64,000 bases of DNA, from the NCBI GenBank assembly GCA_023525715.1, contig CM042016.1, positions 81,017,382 to 81,081,381 of the forward strand, read 5' to 3'. Positions 51,013 to 63,960 of the stretch are shown here, in pieces. The DNA is from Cichorium intybus. Its lineage: Eukaryota; Streptophyta; Magnoliopsida; Asterales; Asteraceae. The notes under the pieces were generated by a model that saw nothing but the letters and a program-made list of their open reading frames with translations, did no database searches and was not told the origin of the DNA. The position numbers and the translations under genes are program-made. The first letter of the stretch is position 1. Each line of letters starts with the position of its first letter.

Positions 51013-51382
51013 CCATAATTATATAAATACATATACATACATAAAACCTTTAGTATAATGTGGAGCATGTATATAAATATATAAAAAAAATATAAATCCA
51101 TGGACTTATTATGTGTATATCATTTACTAAATAAATGATATAAGTATATTAAACTCTCATATTTATTCATCTCATATGAATTTAGTCTTGAAACAATTAT
51201 TATTTCACTAAACAATAATTCTTCCAAATTAATTTGCAAGCATTTTATCATTTGATTATGAATCATAATCCAACATCAAAATGATATAATTGGTATCAAA
51301 CTTGTTATTGGTGTGACCCTATAGGATCATATATTATTAGCAATATCATTTTATGATCATCCTTGGGCATATAGAACTAACA
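50159..51382 (-). repeat. 5' LTR of the young copia element
   Basis: It matches 42150-43454. Its two (TA)n tracts (50858-50908 and 50956-51009) are about half as long as those of the 3' LTR. Confidence 0.94.
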
Positions 51383-51387
51383 ATTAC

Positions 51388-52316
51388 GGCATCCCTCTTC
51401 ACACCATAGTTGGGGTATTTTGGATCCTAGCATTATTAAATAACATATTGGGTAATTATTTAAAAGGACCAATTAAACTAATAAATTCTATTTTCTCTTA
51501 TAGAGGTCTAGTGTCTATTCTCCTCCTTCACCCATTTCTGAAAGCATCAGAATGCACCTGCTAAATATGGAGAGACTGACTGGCCTTAACTGTAAAGAAT
51601 GGCTTCGCAATTGGAGTCTGGGTCTCGGCATTGCTGGCAAGCTACATCTCACCGAGTATCCGATCCCAGTTCCACCGGAACAAGTCATCATAAAAGGTTC
51701 TTATGATGAATCCGAAGAGATTCGTGACCTCATGCTATCAACCATTGACCCCGAGTTCTGCCAGGATTTTGAATCCTTAGGGCCATATGAGTTAATGCAA
51801 CTGGTGGAGGAAAGGTTCCAAAAACCAGTTGAAGAGGAACGAGCTAGAATCTTCAGAAGACTTGCAGAGTGCAAGCTAAAGGAAGGAAGTAGCATCAATT
51901 TGCATGTTCTTCAGATTGAAGGGTACATAGGCGAGTTGTATAAACTTGGTTATTCCATGAGTCAGGAGGAGAGTGTTAACATCCTGCTCGCTTCGCTGAC
52001 AAATGAGTACGATCTGTTCATTCAGACGTATAGAAAGGAAGAACAGAAAAAGACCCTCATGGAAATGCGTCCACTGTTGACTTTATACGAGTCACTATTG
52101 GACAGGCATAGCTCCAATGGCTCAACTACTTCTGGATTAAGTCCAGTGAAGAGACGTAACAAGAAACGGTCAAGATCGACTGGACATGTCTCAATCTGGG
52201 AATCCGCTAAATCGGATACAGTCACAGAAAGATTGGAAGACGCTTCAACTCTTTTGAAAGCTCAGGTATATCTAAAAAACCTCAAAACTCCTGTTCCAAG
52301 ATTTCTTGATACATAG
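51388..52316 (+). CDS. Gag of the non-autonomous copia derivative
   Basis: From ATG 51552 a 254-residue frame encodes a copia-type capsid (ERLTGLNCKEWLRNWSLGLG; LMLSTIDPEFCQDFESLGPY; AECKLKEGSSINLHVLQIEG; TNEYDLFIQTYRKEEQKKTL). It ends with a basic region (KRRNKKRSRS). The zinc knuckle of the usual copia Gag is absent. The frame is open further upstream to about 51504, where AGG follows a pyrimidine-rich CTCTTATAG, so the true start could be elsewhere or spliced. The last residues FLDT followed by a stop mark the protease motif that opens pol. The same protein family, inverted, is at 63155-63960. It may still make particles using a relative's Pol. Confidence 0.82.
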
Positions 52317-55300
52317 TGTGACAGTCGCATTTTGGTTTGTATGCAGGGAATTAAGAAGGCACGGGACTTTGGCGCATAGGAGCACATTTGGATTGGATCT
52401 CCAGCTCGTGCAGTTTTGAAGTTTAGATAGATATTGAAATATTGTTATTAGTCTTTAGATGCATTTTGTTGACATTGTCTTACATTGTTCAAGGATTTTG
52501 TTTTAATAAAATTGTCATTTTTCTTTTAACACCTGTTGTCTAAAATTGTCCTTGAAATGTTATATGAATGTGTTGAATGTATGTTTAGTAATAACTTGAA
52601 TGACGATCCAAAATGTTTTGAATTCAAGAATTGTTTCATTATGATTGTTAATACAAATGTTATAAGAATCAATTCAACCAAAGGTCCAGTTGGACAGGAC
52701 CTTGGAATCATTTGACTTAGAGTCACTTGATGAATTGAGTTCTTAATGTGTCAAGAAATGAATCAACCAAAGGTCCAGTTGGACAGGACTTTGGAATCAC
52801 CTGACTTAGAGTCAGATGATGATTAAGTTCTTCATAAAGCACATGTGGCATGAAATGAATCACCCAAAGATCCAGAGGATAGGATTTTGGAATCAGTTGA
52901 CTTAGAGTCAACTGAAGATTGCAAGTCTTGAACAAAGTTAACAAAGTCATTAGTCTACATAGATATGTAAAAGACATTGAGATTAAGAGCAACGGACACA
53001 CCTGTTGCGGTGTCTTGCTTGAATCTTGAGATAGAACACAATTGTTTGTACTTCACAATATTCATCATTCGGTATGATGAATATGACATTGCTTATCGGG
53101 ATAAGAAATTGAATTGAAACCTTGAACAGTCCAAGGACTTCAAAGAAAGTACAAGTTCCACAGAACCTGAGCGATAACATAAACTGAGAAAAGGGTTTCA
53201 CAGTTCATTCTCTTCCAAGAGCATTAATGGTTATAATGTGTCTTAGGGAAGATAATGGAGCATTGGTCGAAACAGTTCGATCCTCGATGTATGAGATACA
53301 TTGCAAATTAGTTTCCAATAAGATGTATACTATACCAGTCTGTCCATATAAGCCATATTCTGACCACATCCTAGACTAAGTAGATCTTGCAGACACTGTC
53401 TGAAATGTAAAGCTGAGATTATTCCACTTATACATAGAAAGTCTAGGGTCTCATAGTGTTCATCCGAACCTCATGACTAACCTGAACATGATCAGCATTG
53501 TCGTTTCATTGGCTATCCCGTTGTAACTCTAAAAGAATAGCTCTCTTAGAAAGAACTCATGTTCTAAGGAAACAGTTGGAGTTGGGACAGTCCTGAATGA
53601 GTTCAGGATTAGCCAAGTGAAAGGACCTTTAGTCATCACTAGGCTTGGAGCAGAAATCAGATTTCTGTTCTACAACTGACATAATCTTCTCTTGACCAGT
53701 AGTATTGATCACCATCATAAGCAGTTATGATTGGGGTGACACACCGATTGGTGGTAAAACACTATAGTTGGTACGGATTTACAATCCGACTACTTGGAAG
53801 CATTGGTGAGCCCGGTTGCTGCCAAACAAGAGAACCTCAAGGCGAGACACAGTCTATGTGAAAATTTGATTGATTTTACACCTGGTCTAAAAACCAGTGG
53901 GAGTAACTGAATCATCAAAAGAAAGCAACATGGACAGATACATACCTTCAGAACATCTGGTTGAGTGAGACGATACTCAGAGTCAAGTAATTGATTCCGG
54001 GAGAAGTAATCTCAATAGAGGATGGAATCCGAAAGGATACTGTACGGTACATTGTGAATCGTTAGTGGAGCGAGTGTGGATCACCGACACACTAATAGGG
54101 ACTCACAAAGAGAGTCCCGGTATAAAGGTAAATAGGCCCGGGATTTCCCCACGGGCATCTCGCAGGAAAGGATATTCAGATTCTCAAAATATGCCAAAGG
54201 ATTGGATTTTGAGAAAGGGCTGAAAGACTTCCATTAAAATGTCAGAATGGTTTGGATTCTCAAAATGTGCCATAAGTCCTGGATTTTGTGAGTAGTCTAT
54301 AACCATGTCAAAGCCAGTGGGAGTCGCCGTTATCTACTATCTCCATACGTGGGATACATAATTTTTCTAGGAAATGTCTCTTTTCATTGCAAAGTGTAAT
54401 GACTTGGTGTTAAGAGACGGATCGCTATGAAAGCCTTAATAGAAATACGGCATACTCAGGTGGTTGCAAATGTCTATGAGATAGATCTAGACTCTGCCAA
54501 AATGATCTTAATGAGATTCAAGATTCATAGACACAGGAAAATGTTTTTCTTATCATTGCAAAGTGTGATGACTTGGCATGAAAGAAATTAAGAAGGTGCA
54601 ACATACTCACATAGTCATCTATTGGATAGATGAAATCGCCAGCCTAGACCTAGCCATTGTAAGCATGATCTTGATAAGATTCAAGATGCATGAGAAGAGT
54701 CTCCGAAAGGAAATAGTTTTTCGAAAGTCATGACACAAGGATTATAAATAATCTTTGGATTCGAAAGGGTTTGGAATAAGATCGGATCGGGTTCTACAAG
54801 TTCTTAGATCGATCAAAGTGTCATGAACATATCCTGATGACTTGATGCTTAAGGCATAGTAAGTTGGATTCAGGACATTGTCTGGCTAGGAATACTGGAT
54901 GGATAGTTTGAACTCAAGTGAGAATTCATTAGGAAATGATAGGGGTGATAGTGTTAATTTGAAAGATTTTCAAATTGGTAACGTCAGGACATGATGTTAG
55001 AGAACATGATGGTTAAAGGATCTCGATGGTATTCTGATGGAGTACGTGTGGTTCACCGGCACATCATAGCACCTCGAAATAGTCTTAGGGTGCAGTCAAG
55101 TAGCCTAAAGACCCCAGAACCAGAGGAAGTCACAGTACACATTACCAGAATGGAGTTAGGAGAGAAATTGACAGGATAACATATTGAGATGTTATCGAAT
55201 GAGCATCCGATTGGATCATCTGCAATAAAGTGTACAAATATAAGATACTTTGGATACATAGAAAGAGTGTAGGTTAATAAAGACATAGATGTAAAATTAG

Positions 55301-56102
55301 AATTGAAAGTTTAAAAGAAATCATGAAACCGATAATAGTTTATGACAAGGTCCGACCTGTGATTACCTTATGGAGACTCGGTAATAAGCAAGAGTAGCTG
55401 CCAGTCAGATCTTTATGTTTCGCTTTCGCATGTTTTACTTCCCGAATAATTTAATTATTCAGAAAGGTCTACAGTCGCTTATACTTTGGGAAGTAAGCAT
55501 TGAATCAAGACTGTCATGAATTGATTTGTAGACTGTCTAAGGAGTTAGACATAGCAATAAGATTGCTACAACATTCATGAGTACTTAGAAATAGAGATTT
55601 GAGTATTGGATAAACCCATGCTCAATAGATTGCTTCATGGATTATATCACAAGCAATGTTGAGACGATAATATCCTATGATCTTGAAGTGGAGAGATATG
55701 AGTTATAATTTACAAGGAAGTTGTTCATTGATAGTACAAAAACGCATCGGTAACTCGATGTTATAAAACGTGTTGTTGTGAATGATTTGACTGGTAAAAG
55801 ATATAAGCATATGAATCAAAGCTTATTCGTTCCTTGGCCCTGATGGGAAAACAGATATTTGTAGGCCTCTAAAGTCATAAGCAGAATCGAAAATCGGGAA
55901 ACAGAGTATCGGACAAAGATTGATCTCAATCCATGTCTCGTGTCTAAAAATATCTGGTTGGACGAAGGATCATATGATCACTTATCTTTGAACAGAACTG
56001 ACTAGGTCAGAGTTCGGCAGCAGTTTCTAGGAAGCTACAGTTTGCTGATTAGTTAGAGGATAAATTAGTAATTATAGTCATAGACTAATCCAAGTGGGAG
56101 AC
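52317..56102 (+). other. Non-coding but structured 3' body of the gag-only derivative
   Basis: The first ~120 bases are a decayed protease start (CMQGIKKARDFGA). After that no frame with a retroelement domain exists for 3.7 kb. It contains a three-fold double-hairpin repeat (52677-52920), two copies of the GGAGC hairpin (54062-54095 and 55035-55066), and ends in the polypurine tract. Long stretches correspond to the minus-strand element at 59427-63150, for example 53740-53880 with 61570-61730. Confidence 0.75.
52677..52920 (+). repeat. Three-copy double-hairpin repeat
   Basis: Units at 52677, 52766 and 52863 each contain an inner pair (GTCCA/TGGAC, or ATCC/GGAT in the third) and a second hairpin around GACTTAGAGTC. 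The third unit has a perfect 9-bp stem, CAGTTGACT (52894-52902) with AGTCAACTG (52906-52914). Related units occur inverted at 62609-62770. Confidence 0.82.
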
Positions 56103-56483
56103 TGTTGGATTAGGTGTCTAAGCCATGAATAATAATTAGTATTTATCTAATTAATAGTAGCATAGTCCATTTGGGTTGCCCTCATGGCAAGAGGTTTGGT
56201 AGAAAGTCCGGTAGAGAGAAAGATTGATTTATTATGTGATTAATAAATCAATAGAAATTAAATAAATAGTTTATTAATATATTTAAGTGATAATATATTA
56301 ATTAGAAACTATATTAATTAATTAGAAATTAATCTGGAATTAAATGGAATTAATTTGGTGATTAAATTGATTAATTAAAGGTGTAGGGACTAAAACTATA
56401 ATTATTCAATAGTTGAGTAAGTGGCAGTTTAAGTAAGTGAGTGGCCAGCGAAATTTATATATAGTAATATATAGATTTCGAAA

Positions 56484-56575
<92 letters not shown>

Positions 56576-56961
56576 AGATAATTATAGTTTGAATAATTAA
56601 GATAAAGGTTTATCTTAATTTGAATTCAAAACGGCTTATCTCTTAAGGTTTATCTGGTCATCTGCTGGAGGCTATAAATAAGGAGCCTCAGTACCCCATA
56701 ACCTGCGATTTTAATATCTCTTCTCTCTGGAATTTCGAACCCTACTTCTGCTCCTTGGGTGTGACTTCATTTGAGGCAGGACAACTGTGCTGCTTTGCTT
56801 CCAATAAATCCTAAAAGGTTAGTTTTTCTGATTTTATTTCTTTAGTTATTTTCTTGTGGCCTTTAGGAAATATTATATGTTCAACTGAAGAAAACATAGA
56901 TCCTTATAGGTTGCATGTGAACTTAGGATTCTTAGTTTATTGATTTGCATAGAACCCTTCA
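56103..56961 (+). repeat. 3' LTR of the gag-only copia derivative
   Basis: It matches 39886-40782 with few substitutions and a shorter (TA)n tract (56485-56573). It ends CCCTTCA followed by the TSD TAAAC. Confidence 0.93.
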
Positions 56962-56966
56962 TAAAC

Positions 56967-57194
56967 CTTTAATCAATTACAATCCAGTCCATTTAATTGA
57001 TTCTAAATTAATTTATCAATTAATTTATTGATCTAGTTTCTAATTAATTTATTTATCAATAAATTAATAAACTAATAATCTTTTCTTTATTTCCGACTCT
57101 ATTTGTTTTTCTGGGTCATGATGGCAACCCAAAAGGACCCTGCTATTATTACAAATATTACCACTACTTGATGACCTTGGACACTATTCCAACA
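56967..57194 (-). mobile_element. Second half of the split minus-strand copia LTR
   Basis: It continues 39407-39885 and ends TTCCAACA at 57194. It is followed by GTCTCCCACTTGGACAAG, the complement of a polypurine tract. It shares TGTTGGAATAGTGTCCAAGG (minus) with the LTR at 21753. Confidence 0.78.
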
Positions 57195-57652
57195 GTCTCC
57201 CACTTGGACAAGTTGTCAACTTTGTGTGGTCTCTATATTATCTGATAATCAGCAGAGAGTTTTTCATCCAATGCAACTGTCAAACTCTGATCAAAGAAAA
57301 AAGACGACCCTAAGATAAGTGATCAATTATTCCTCCGTTCTACAAGATATCATGAATGAACCTGGGTCATGAAAAAGGTCAAATCTCGTTAGTTCAAAAT
57401 TCTATTTCCCAATAGAGATTTATGATGACTCTGTCAGGCTACTGATTGAACACATCAATCTGGTCAGGGCTTGGCCAAGCGCTTAGTGTCAACATCAAAT
57501 CATCGAGGGGCCCAAGATATCGCTTCTCCTTGTTAGGGCAGAAGGAACATATACACTCTTACTACATATTAATTATTAAATGTGTATTAACTGAATTTGT
57601 TGATAAATTAAGACATTTTAAATTGTTTAAAATACATTTATATATTATAGAA

Positions 57653-57717
<65 letters not shown>

Positions 57718-57960
57718 AATTAATTAAAGGAAAAACGTTGGTCAAACCATGACTAGGTTCACCCACAAAACTGTGTATAGGGTTTGAAGGAGGGTTCTTA
57801 TGAACCCAAATGAAGTGGATTTTAAATGGCATTCATTGCTTACCACCTTCACCACTGTAAAGTTAACGAAAGGGTTTGACAGGACAATGTTTCTCTAAGT
57901 TATAAAGTATTATCACAGAAGTCCCATTTTAATTATGAAACAAATGTGAACTAAGGGCTA
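57195..57960 (-). mobile_element. Internal 3' end of a minus-strand copia derivative
   Basis: 57195-57565 parallels 59427-59790: both contain CATCGAGGGGCCCA and GTTAGGGCAGAAGGAAC at the same spacing from the polypurine tract. Beyond 57565 it degenerates into AT-rich DNA with a (TA)n tract at 57654-57715. Confidence 0.7.
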
Positions 57961-59205
57961 TCCATGAGAAACACACATTCTGTCTATAATCTACTGGTGG
58001 AGCTGTGTGGTTAACCGACACGCCAGGTAGGGTTATAGTTGGGGTGATGTGACACTCGCGATTCTCAAGCGTATCTTGAGTCGGGCATCATGCGGGTTCT
58101 GCATGGTCAATTCGCCGTCTGATTCATGATACACAGCATCCATGTCATGAATTTTGAGATGAGCACAAACGAGATTAACATACCATTCACTGTAGTCAAT
58201 GAATCTCACAGATCTAGGAGTTTCATAGTGAATGAAAGTGATAAAGAGTTTCTACCTTAATTACCATTATTGTGTGATTATAGCATCCCTCTTCACATCA
58301 TAACCGGAAGATTTTGGATCCTAGCCTTAGTTAATAATAATTGGGTAATTATTTTTAAGGATTAATTTAAACTAAACTAAAAACATTTGTCTTATAGATG
58401 TCTACTGTAAATCTTAACACAAACATTTCTACCGTTCCTCCTCCTCCTCTATTGAAATCCTGATCTAGTGAGATCGATAGCCTGACGTTTGCTGAAATGT
58501 CCTCCAAACTCGAGAATTGTTTCAAGAGTCTCAGAGTACAAGCAAGGCAGGAACGATTCGAAATCGTTAAATCCCTTAGGGCATATAAACTAGAAGAAGG
58601 AACGTCAGTGTGTATGCGTGTTCATAAGATAAAATCGTACATAGACAGATTGGAAAATATTAGTGTCCACTTTCCAAAGGAGTTAGCCACGGATGTGGTG
58701 CTTAACTCGCTTCCTAGTTCATATCATGAGTTTATTATGAACTATGACAAGAACCATCTAGACATCACCTTGATTGAGCTGCACAATTTGCTGAAAATTG
58801 TCGAGTCTAGTTTAAAGCAATGTCGTAGCTCAGATTCCACCGCTCCTGTATTAGCCATTCATCATGGTGATGTTGTGAAGAAGTAAGTTTCTCATCCCAA
58901 AAGAAAGGGAAGGGCTAAGGTTGGACAGTCTAACCAAGGCTTTAAGATAAAAGCTGATTCTGACAAAGCACCCACCAGTGACCCGAATGAGGCCATATGT
59001 CTTTACTGCCAGCTGAAGGGACATTGGAAATGTAATTGGCCAACATGCCTGAAGGATCTAAAGGAGATCCGTGTCAAGGAGTTTGACACCTCAGATATAT
59101 CTGAACTCCATAGTATATCAACTTCTCGTTCTTTAATCCTTGATACAGGATGTGTTGACTCACATCAGTGATGTATGCAGGGACTAAGTGAAAGTAAGAA
59201 GTTGA
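57961..59205 (+). pseudogene. Copia leader, gag and protease stub, truncated
   Basis: The leader contains the fifth copy of the GGAGC hairpin (57994-58026). Gag follows: the likely start region ATGTCTACTGTAAATCTT (58398) soon meets a stop. From 58497 a frame reads QERFEIVKSLRAYKLEEGTS, KIKSYIDRLENISVHFPKEL and YHEFIMNYDKNHLDITLIEL, ending with a stop at 58886. In the same frame beyond it lie a basic stretch, a knuckle missing its last Cys (CLYCQLKGHWKCNW) and the protease motif LILDTGC (59140). It ends where a minus-strand LTR starts at 59206. It is closer to the autonomous copia Gag than to the 51552 Gag because it keeps the knuckle. Confidence 0.78.
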
Positions 59206-59426
59206 TGTTGGGATTTTTAAATAGAATAACACTAATCATATAGGTAGCGGAAGATAAACATATTAAATCCTTAAAACTGAGCAAGATCAATTAATTAATA
59301 AATTTGATCAATCCTCTATTATTTCTGCTACTGATTATTTTTACTGGGCCATGAGGGCAACCCAAATAGGACCCTGCTATTATTAGAAACATCACCACAG
59401 TTGATGACTTGGATATATTTCCAATA
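59206..59426 (-). mobile_element. Shortened minus-strand copia LTR
   Basis: It begins TGTTGGGATTTTTAAATAG and ends TTTCCAATA at the polypurine complement GTCTCCCACTTGGACA. At 221 bp it is a deletion form of the LTR family seen at 39407 and 57194. It inserted just after the protease stub of the preceding element. Confidence 0.7.
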
Positions 59427-62400
59427 GTCTCCCACTTGGACATGTCATCAACTTTGTGTGGTCTGATACTTTCAGATAATATGCAGAGAGTGTAACATCC
59501 AATGCAACTGCCGAACTCTGATCAAGACTATGATCATGAGACGACCCTAGATAATAGATCAATTATCCCTCTGTTCTACAAGATATACTTTTATGAACAT
59601 GGGACATGGATAAGGGTCAATTCCTAAAAGTTCAAATTCTGTTTCCCTATAGAGATTTATGATGACCAAATCAGACTACTTAATCGAACACATCAATGTA
59701 GTCAGGGCCCGGCCGAGTGTTTTGGTGTCAACATCAAACCATCGAGGGGCCCACGGATATTGCTTCTCCTGGTTAGGGCAGAAGGAACAGATAAACTTTG
59801 ACTACATAGTCTCTATCTACTTCATCATGTTATACCCGGACATACCCTTTATAACTACCAGTTACGGACAGTGTTTGAGTAGGCCAATGCATAACAGAAT
59901 CATAGTACAAATCCCTCATGTATCTTGGTTTGAAGAATAAAAGACATTATCATCCTAGATTACTAGTGACAAAATCCATGAAGCAATCTCTAAGTGTGGG
60001 TTGTTCCAATACTTGAATATATTCCAAGTACTCATAAGGGTTAGTCGCAATCACTATGTCATGTCTAATCACTATAGACAATTTACTAACGCTCATGACA
60101 GTCTTAAATCACTAGTTGCTTCCAAGAGTACGATGATTGTGGAAGTTTGAGTAAGTTAATACATGGGAAGCGGGTTCTAAACATGCTAAAGTGAAACATA
60201 GTGTTAAAATGATCTAAATTGTAGCCACTCAACTTATTACTAAGTCTCTACAAGATAATCACCAAATCAGATATATTCTAATATTGTTATATGTTTATTG
60301 GTTCTTTAATCTTATAATTAAGATTTTATTATATACCCAAAATGACCTTCATTTTCTCTATGTACCCAAAATGACCTTCATTTTGTTTTGTGTCAACATC
60401 ATTGTAGATACACCGATTGGAAATTCTTCCGATGATATCTCAATTACTTTTCTCCTAACTTAACTCGGGTGGTATTCCCAGAGTGTGTGTTTTGTCTTCT
60501 CATGGTTCTCGAGTTCTTTAGTCAAGATGACTGCACCCTTGATGTCTAGAAGATTTCAAGGTGTTCATGATGTTGAGGACAACCATCAAGATACTGATGA
60601 AACTCTTCATGAATTCTTTAGTATCATCAGATGATGGAAATACTTAAACTCTTCTTTAAATTTGGAACTCTTTTCAAGTTATTCCTATTCACCCATAACT
60701 CTGTGTTTTTCTCATATGTGCTTTTAGTAATTCTTTCAACCATCACTCGGTGACTTTAGCCAGGTCTTATCCTGAGGCTGAATTGTTGTGCTCTAAGCTC
60801 GCAAGTTGTCAGGATAAGTTGATGATACTTATGATCGATCCAATGGCAAATGCTCATGTGACTCGACTGATATTGTTCGGAATCCTGTGTCATTATTTTA
60901 GAAAACTCCTTTATTGGATTCATGCATCTTGAATTTGTTAAAGATCATATTCAGGTTGACTAAGTCCTTTTGGACGGTTTTCATCTATCTCTATAGATTC
61001 TTATACCACGTGTGTAAACTGTAACTCCTTATACCATTTATAGCGAAACATTTCTTAAAGCCAAGTCATTACACTTTGTAACAATAAGAAACTGTTTCCT
61101 ATGAACAGTACGTTACGGACATACAGAGATTTCAATAATACTCCCAATAGCTTTGACATATTTATAGGACTCTTTTATCTTTCACAAAATCCAAACACTT
61201 GGCTTATTTTTCTAATTGTAAAATCTTGTCATGCGAGGTGCTTGTCAAATTCTTAGATGAATCTTTTGAGCTATGTACCTTTCAGTTTGGATACTTTCAT
61301 GTTCAAACCCCTTGGTTGTGTCTTACATGCAACCCTTATCTTTTCCATTCAAGGAAAGCAGTTCTGATCATCCAATCTTGCTATGACTCACAAAGTGCAG
61401 CTACAGCAAACGATATCCTCACAGATTCATTCTTAGCCGCTGATGAGAGTGCTTTTCTCAGAATCAATTTCTTGAGTCTAAGCACTGTCCTACTCAGCCA
61501 GTCTTTCTTTGAATGTGAGTACATTCCTATCTATGTTGTTTCTTTTTGAAGATTCAATTATTCTCACTGGTTTTTAGGCCAGGTGTAAGATTATTCAAAC
61601 AAATACATAGATTGAGTCTCGCCCTTTTATTTATTCTATTCTTTGGTGATAATCGGGCTCACCAATGCTTCCATGTAGTTGTATTACTTATCCATACTGA
61701 CTTAGTGGTTTACCACTAATCAGTGTGTCACCTTTTAGTAATATGAGACCATAGTACGTCATGAAGGTGATCGATACTACTGGACTTGGGAAGAGAAGTA
61801 TGTTAAGTTTTTCTTTTAACAGGAATCTAATTCCTAGTTAAGTTTTAGTGTTCGCTAAAGGTTCTTTCATCAGTTAATCTTTACTCTCATTGGTTCCTTA
61901 GAATATGAGCTCTTTCTAAAGAAAGACTGTTCCTTCGAGATACAAATATTTTTCTCGAGTGACTTGAAAGGACAAGTATCTAAGGTACTCGAGGGATGAC
62001 CAATGAAATGACACTACCAATTGGGTTTAGGCTAGTTATGAGGTTCGGATGAACACTGCATGACGCTAGACCTTTTATGCATAAGTAAGGGACGAACCCT
62101 ACTTCAGACTTCAGATGGTGTCTATGCAACCTACTTAGTCTAAGATGTGGTTTTAAGTTTTTTTAAGGTTTTCTGGTCTAACTGGTTGAAATATCTATTT
62201 TTTTTAAAACTTATTTGAAGTGTATCTCGATACATCGAGGATTGAACCATTTCAAATAATGTTCGATTTCTCCTTTTAAGACACACTATAATGATTTAGT
62301 GCTCTTTGGAAGGAGAAGACTGTGAAACATTTTCTCAGTTCCTTATTTACTCATATTTCAACTTTGTTGATCCTATACTTCACTTTGAAATCTTTGAACA

Positions 62401-63154
62401 ATTCAAAGCTTTCTAACTACTGTTTATTCTAATAAACAAGGTTATATTTGCTAAACCGATTGGTAAATATCATGAAGTATAACTAATTGTGTTCATAGGT
62501 GGATCTGGGCAGTTCATTGGAATTGGTGTGGACATTGCCCTATAATCTCGATATCTTTCACATCTCTATGTAAGTTATGACTTTGTTAATTGAATCAAGA
62601 TATGCACTCATCATGTGACTCTAAGTCATATGATTCCAAAATCATGTCTATTGGATCTTTGGGTGATGCAATTCTTGTTTCAATCAAATTTAATTAAGAG
62701 TTCCATTCATCATATGAGTCTAAGTCAAATGATTCCAAAGTCGTGTCCACTTGGACCTTTGGTTGATGCAATTCTTATTTAAATTTAATTCTAACAATCA
62801 TACAAACACAATTATATATCCAATACACTTTTGGATGTATCAACATTCAAATTATTACTATCTATGTAATCAACACATTCATACAATATTGTAAGGTTAA
62901 AACAACCAAAAAATATCACTATTTTCAATAAAACGAAATAAATATCCTCAAAACAATGTAGAGTATGAAAAAAATGTTATATGCAACTACTAGCTAATAA
63001 CAAAATCAAATATCTAACTAAACATCAAAATTGCATGAGCCCGTAATCCTGATCCGATCCGAATAAGCTCCTATGCATCAGTGTCCCGCATCCTACTAAG
63101 TACCTGCATACAGTGCAAATGTGAGAAACACATGCCGTATCAAGGAATTAAGGA
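59427..63154 (-). mobile_element. Non-coding 3' body of a minus-strand gag-only copia derivative
   Basis: No reading frame with a known domain is seen over 3.7 kb. Parts match the plus-strand element inverted, including the double-hairpin repeat at 62609-62770 and the blocks near 61570-61730. The equivalent of the GGAGC hairpin at 54062 seems to be deleted here. Confidence 0.7.
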
Positions 63155-63960
63155 TCAGAAGTTTTTAAGTTTTAGATATACTTGAGTTGCCAAACGGTTT
63201 GGCTTTGGAGCATCTTCCAATATTCCTGTGTATCCCACCTTGTGAATTCCCTGTTTGAGACATCTCAGGACTGGCGCAATAGTTTCCCTAGACCGTTTCT
63301 TGATATGTCTCATGACTGGACTCAATCCTGAAGTAGCTGAATCAATGGAACTATGTATCTCTATGAACGACTCATATAGAGTCAACATCGAATGCATCTC
63401 CATGGTAGTTTTATCCTGGTTTCCCTTTCTATACATCTGAATGAACAGATCGTACCGGCTGGTCAGTGAGTTAAGAATGATGTCAGTACTCAACTTCCAA
63501 TCAATAGGGTGACCAAGTCTGCACAGTTCCTTAATGTATCCCTCAATCATGAGAACATGCAGACCGACAATACTTCTTTCATCTAACTTGCACCCTTCAA
63601 GTTCTTCGAAGATCCTAGTTCATTCTTCCTTAACCGGTTCTTGGAACTTTTCCTCAACCAGACATGCTAAGTCGTAAGGACCCAAAAACTCGAAATCTGT
63701 ATGGATGTTGGGGTCAATGGTCAACAACATGAGGCTACAAACTTCCACAGACTCATCAATCAAGAGATCATGCTCATCGCGGAGCTCCTGTGTGGTGCCA
63801 TGCCTAGGTAGAATGGGGAGGGGACTCTCAATCTGATGTGCCTTTCCTTCGAACCTTAGAACCAGATTCCAAGTGCGAATCCATTCCAGATAGTTAAGAC
63901 CGGTGAGATTATCAATATCCAGCAGATACTTCCTAAAGCTTTCAGAGATGGGTGATGGAG
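63155..63960 (-). pseudogene. Gag of the minus-strand copia derivative, one stop
   Basis: On minus the frame reads YLLDIDNLTGLNYLEWIRTW, LMLLTIDPNIHTDFEFLGPY, then a TGA at 63620-63622 in place of an Arg codon present in the sister Gag. It continues FEELEGCKLDERSIVGLHVL, SRYDLFIQMYRKGNQDKTTM and a basic tail (RHIKKRSRET) to 63155. It is clearly the same family as the Gag at 51552 and also lacks a zinc knuckle. The 5' LTR and start lie near or beyond the window edge. Confidence 0.8.

Noticed and set aside
54991..55286. Overlapping small frames on both strands in the gag-only element body
   Set aside because: They cover a structured hairpin region (55035-55066), have no domain and no counterpart in the sister element.
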